Shown here: positions 62,154 through 64,000 of the stretch, piece by piece
Layout of the letters: each line of letters opens with the position of its first letter
How positions within the stretch are numbered: the stretch's first letter is position 1
Source: Siphonodentalium dalli
Lineage: Eukaryota; Mollusca; Scaphopoda; Gadilida; Siphonodentaliidae
NCBI GenBank assembly: GCA_032622095.1
Contig: CP136063.1
Location: forward strand, 63,439,897-63,503,896
Length of the DNA: 64,000 nucleotides
Direction: 5' to 3'
The notes under the pieces: model-generated
The model's database searches: none
Told to the model about the DNA's origin: nothing
The model's input: only the letters and a program-made list of their open reading frames with translations
Made by a program: the position numbers and the translations under genes

Positions 62154-63881
62154 GAAAAATAATCGAAAAAGGGCCATAACTCTGTTAAAAGATATTGGAC
62201 CAACATCCGGATACCATTATTTTTAGTAGACCTTAGATGCCTTCATTCGCTAGAGATTTCGCGGTCCTCCTCCCATTAGTTTCTGAGTATTTCCAATTAA
62301 ACAGAAAACGGCCGCAGTAGAAAAACAATATACTTCCTTGGTTACACCATGGAAGTATAATAATAGGATCAATCATGAGTGGAAAGAATCGCAGTTTATG
62401 GACGGAAAATATGAAGTATGGTGATTATATGTTGTCCTAATATGTGTAGGTTGATCTCAAGTGTTTGGACGTGACCCACCCCTGCCTCGAAATTGGGTGA
62501 CGGGATTGGGAAAACATCAACCCCTGGCACAAACTGCTAAGTTTGAGGCCCCGTAACTTCGTCAGTTTCCAACGGATTTTAAAGTTGTTTCCAGTTTTGT
62601 GATTTGCGGCTGACATAGATTGCATAGTATAAATTTCATCTGATTTGGATACGGATAACACTTTGATTATTGGAAAGCATATGGGCCCAAATTCAAACTT
62701 GTACGGCCAAAATCTCCGCCATTTTCCAACGTATTTACGATCTGTGTTCAGCTTCGAGATCGGCTGATGTTGCAGATGTTATATTCCAAGTTTCATCTGA
62801 TTCGGAGAAGAATAAAAAATTGGTACCAGGGACCACCCCTCCCCAGACCCACAATAATGAACCGACACTGTCAAAATTTGGCCCAACGCGTGCCCTCTTC
62901 AGTCCGCACACATTTGCATTTCAGATGACATCGTATGTTCGATATCTTCGGAGGAGATGTGGTCACAAGCACATGGGCCCAAAATTGCAAAGTTTGACGG
63001 CCTGCAATTATTTCAGTTTTCGATGGATTTTCGAAATTCTTTCAGTTTCTAGATCGGCTGATGTTGCAGATGATATATTTCAAGTTTCATCTGATTCCGA
63101 GAAGAATTAAAAATTGGTACCACGGACCACCCCTCCCCAGACCCACACTAATGAAGCGAAACTGGCAAAATTTGGCCCACCGCGTGCCCCCTTCCGTCCG
63201 CACACGTTGGCGTGTCAGATGTCATCCTATGTTCGATATCTTCGGAGGAGATGTGAGGACAAGCACATGGGCCCAAATTGCAAACTTTGAGGGCCCGTAA
63301 CTCTTGCATTTCTTCTCGGATTTCAAAAATCCTTTCCGGTATGAGTTTGTTTTCGTTCGGGAAATACATAAACTTAAATATATGAATGTCAATCAAAATT
63401 TTATTTTGCAAACAATTTGCCCCCCACCCCAGTGTCAAAATATATGTCTGACCCTGTCAAAATTTCCTTCTCTGACTAAACTGACAACGGTCAACACGAC
63501 TATGAAAACCACATGCAGTTATCTGGAATGATACAAGAGGACAACAGAGTACAATCAAATAGAGGTTTGCCAACTATGGGCGGTAACTCCTCAGGGAAAG
63601 CGCGGACACAAGTTCTGATGCCCGTGGGCAGTAGGGCATATCGAGATGTGTATACAGTCCAATTTTCGATGCTCTGCTCCTTATAATTTCCGAGATAATA
63701 AAATGACATTTTTTCATATAAAGGGAGATAACTCTACGGGGTAAATGCGGACAATATCCGTTATGAGCCAAAGGCATAGAACTCATTTACCCCAACATAC
63801 TTACCAAACTTGAGTTTTCTAGTACTAATACATTCCGAGATTTGGGCGTTGAAAAATACTGTAGTATAATAATAATAATAA
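62154..63881 (+). repeat. Family A unit 6 (single, terminal), array 3
   Basis: One A unit follows the C array through the same GTATAATAATG join used in arrays 1 and 2; hairpin at 62329-62359. It ends with the shortened TAA tract before CTAGAGG, exactly as units 3 and 5. I noticed no difference from unit 3. Confidence 0.92.
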
Positions 63882-64000
63882 CTAGAGGTCAGATTCCATG
63901 GAATCAGATATACTTCCATGGTATTCCATCCCATCCCATCCCATCCCGACCTGACCTTGGTCTTCAAAATGGTCAATCGAAGGTCAAATCGGGTAAAACA
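63882..64000 (+). other. Right-end module of array 3 (cut by window edge)
   Basis: Over 119 bases it repeats the sequence after array 1 (17590-17708) with a single noticed difference (T at 63961 against C at 17669). It includes the palindrome GATTCCATGGAATC (63892-63905), the ATACTTCCATGG string, the ATCCC tract and the start of the 129-bp repeat. The window ends inside it. Confidence 0.8.

Noticed and set aside
10397-63881. rDNA intergenic-spacer or histone repeat
   Set aside because: No rRNA, 5S or histone coding sequence is visible in any unit or spacer.
10397-63881. LTR retrotransposon arrays
   Set aside because: No gag/pol frame, primer binding site or polypurine tract within units; the direct repeats are whole units.

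Overview
The window looks like non-genic DNA from an animal nucleus, most likely a marine invertebrate and plausibly a mollusc. It is AT-rich and carries one apparently intact non-LTR retrotransposon, tRNA-derived repeats, small inverted-repeat elements and very long tandem arrays. The short phrases AAAGGGAGATAACTC and AAAGGGCCATAACTCTG recur many times; I associate them with molluscan repeats, but that is recollection and no search was run. I see no host protein gene, no rRNA gene and no convincing functional tRNA gene.

Layout. 1-2.5 kb: nested inverted repeats, possibly old DNA transposons. 2.47-7.0 kb, minus strand: a CR1/L2-like LINE. Its ORF1 is esterase-like; its ORF2 has an N-terminal hydrophobic segment, a 2A ribosome-skipping motif, a PHD-like finger, an AP endonuclease and a reverse transcriptase. 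7.0-10.4 kb: intergenic DNA with a 631-bp MITE that has perfect terminal inverted repeats and a 3-bp duplication, an ACGG microsatellite, and a 0.77-kb block repeated at 19.3 kb.

About 76% of the window (roughly 48.8 kb) lies in three composite tandem arrays in the same orientation: 10,397-17,589, 20,054-39,870 and 42,133-63,881. They use four related unit families: D (1389 bp), A (1732 bp), B (1723 bp) and C (1383 bp). Each array follows one plan: a truncated head unit of one family (D, B or C), then full units of that family (1, 9 and 14), then A units (3, 2 and 1). Each ends at the same sequence, a (TAA)n tract followed by CTAGAGG. Each change from head family to A uses the same join. Every unit carries a near-palindrome with arms TATACTTCC and GGAAGTATA; 33 copies are present. 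The outer arms are constant, while the inner arms differ between families and stay complementary.

Units within a family are almost identical: constant periods, and only two substitutions noticed among the A copies. The arrays have therefore been homogenised or amplified very recently, or partly shaped by assembly. No unit encodes a credible protein, so any replication machinery must act in trans. The spacers between arrays (17.6-20.05 and 39.87-42.13 kb) share a degenerate ~360-bp repeat, so array plus spacer forms a higher-order unit of about 22-24 kb. The first spacer also has a tandem pair of tRNA-derived units.
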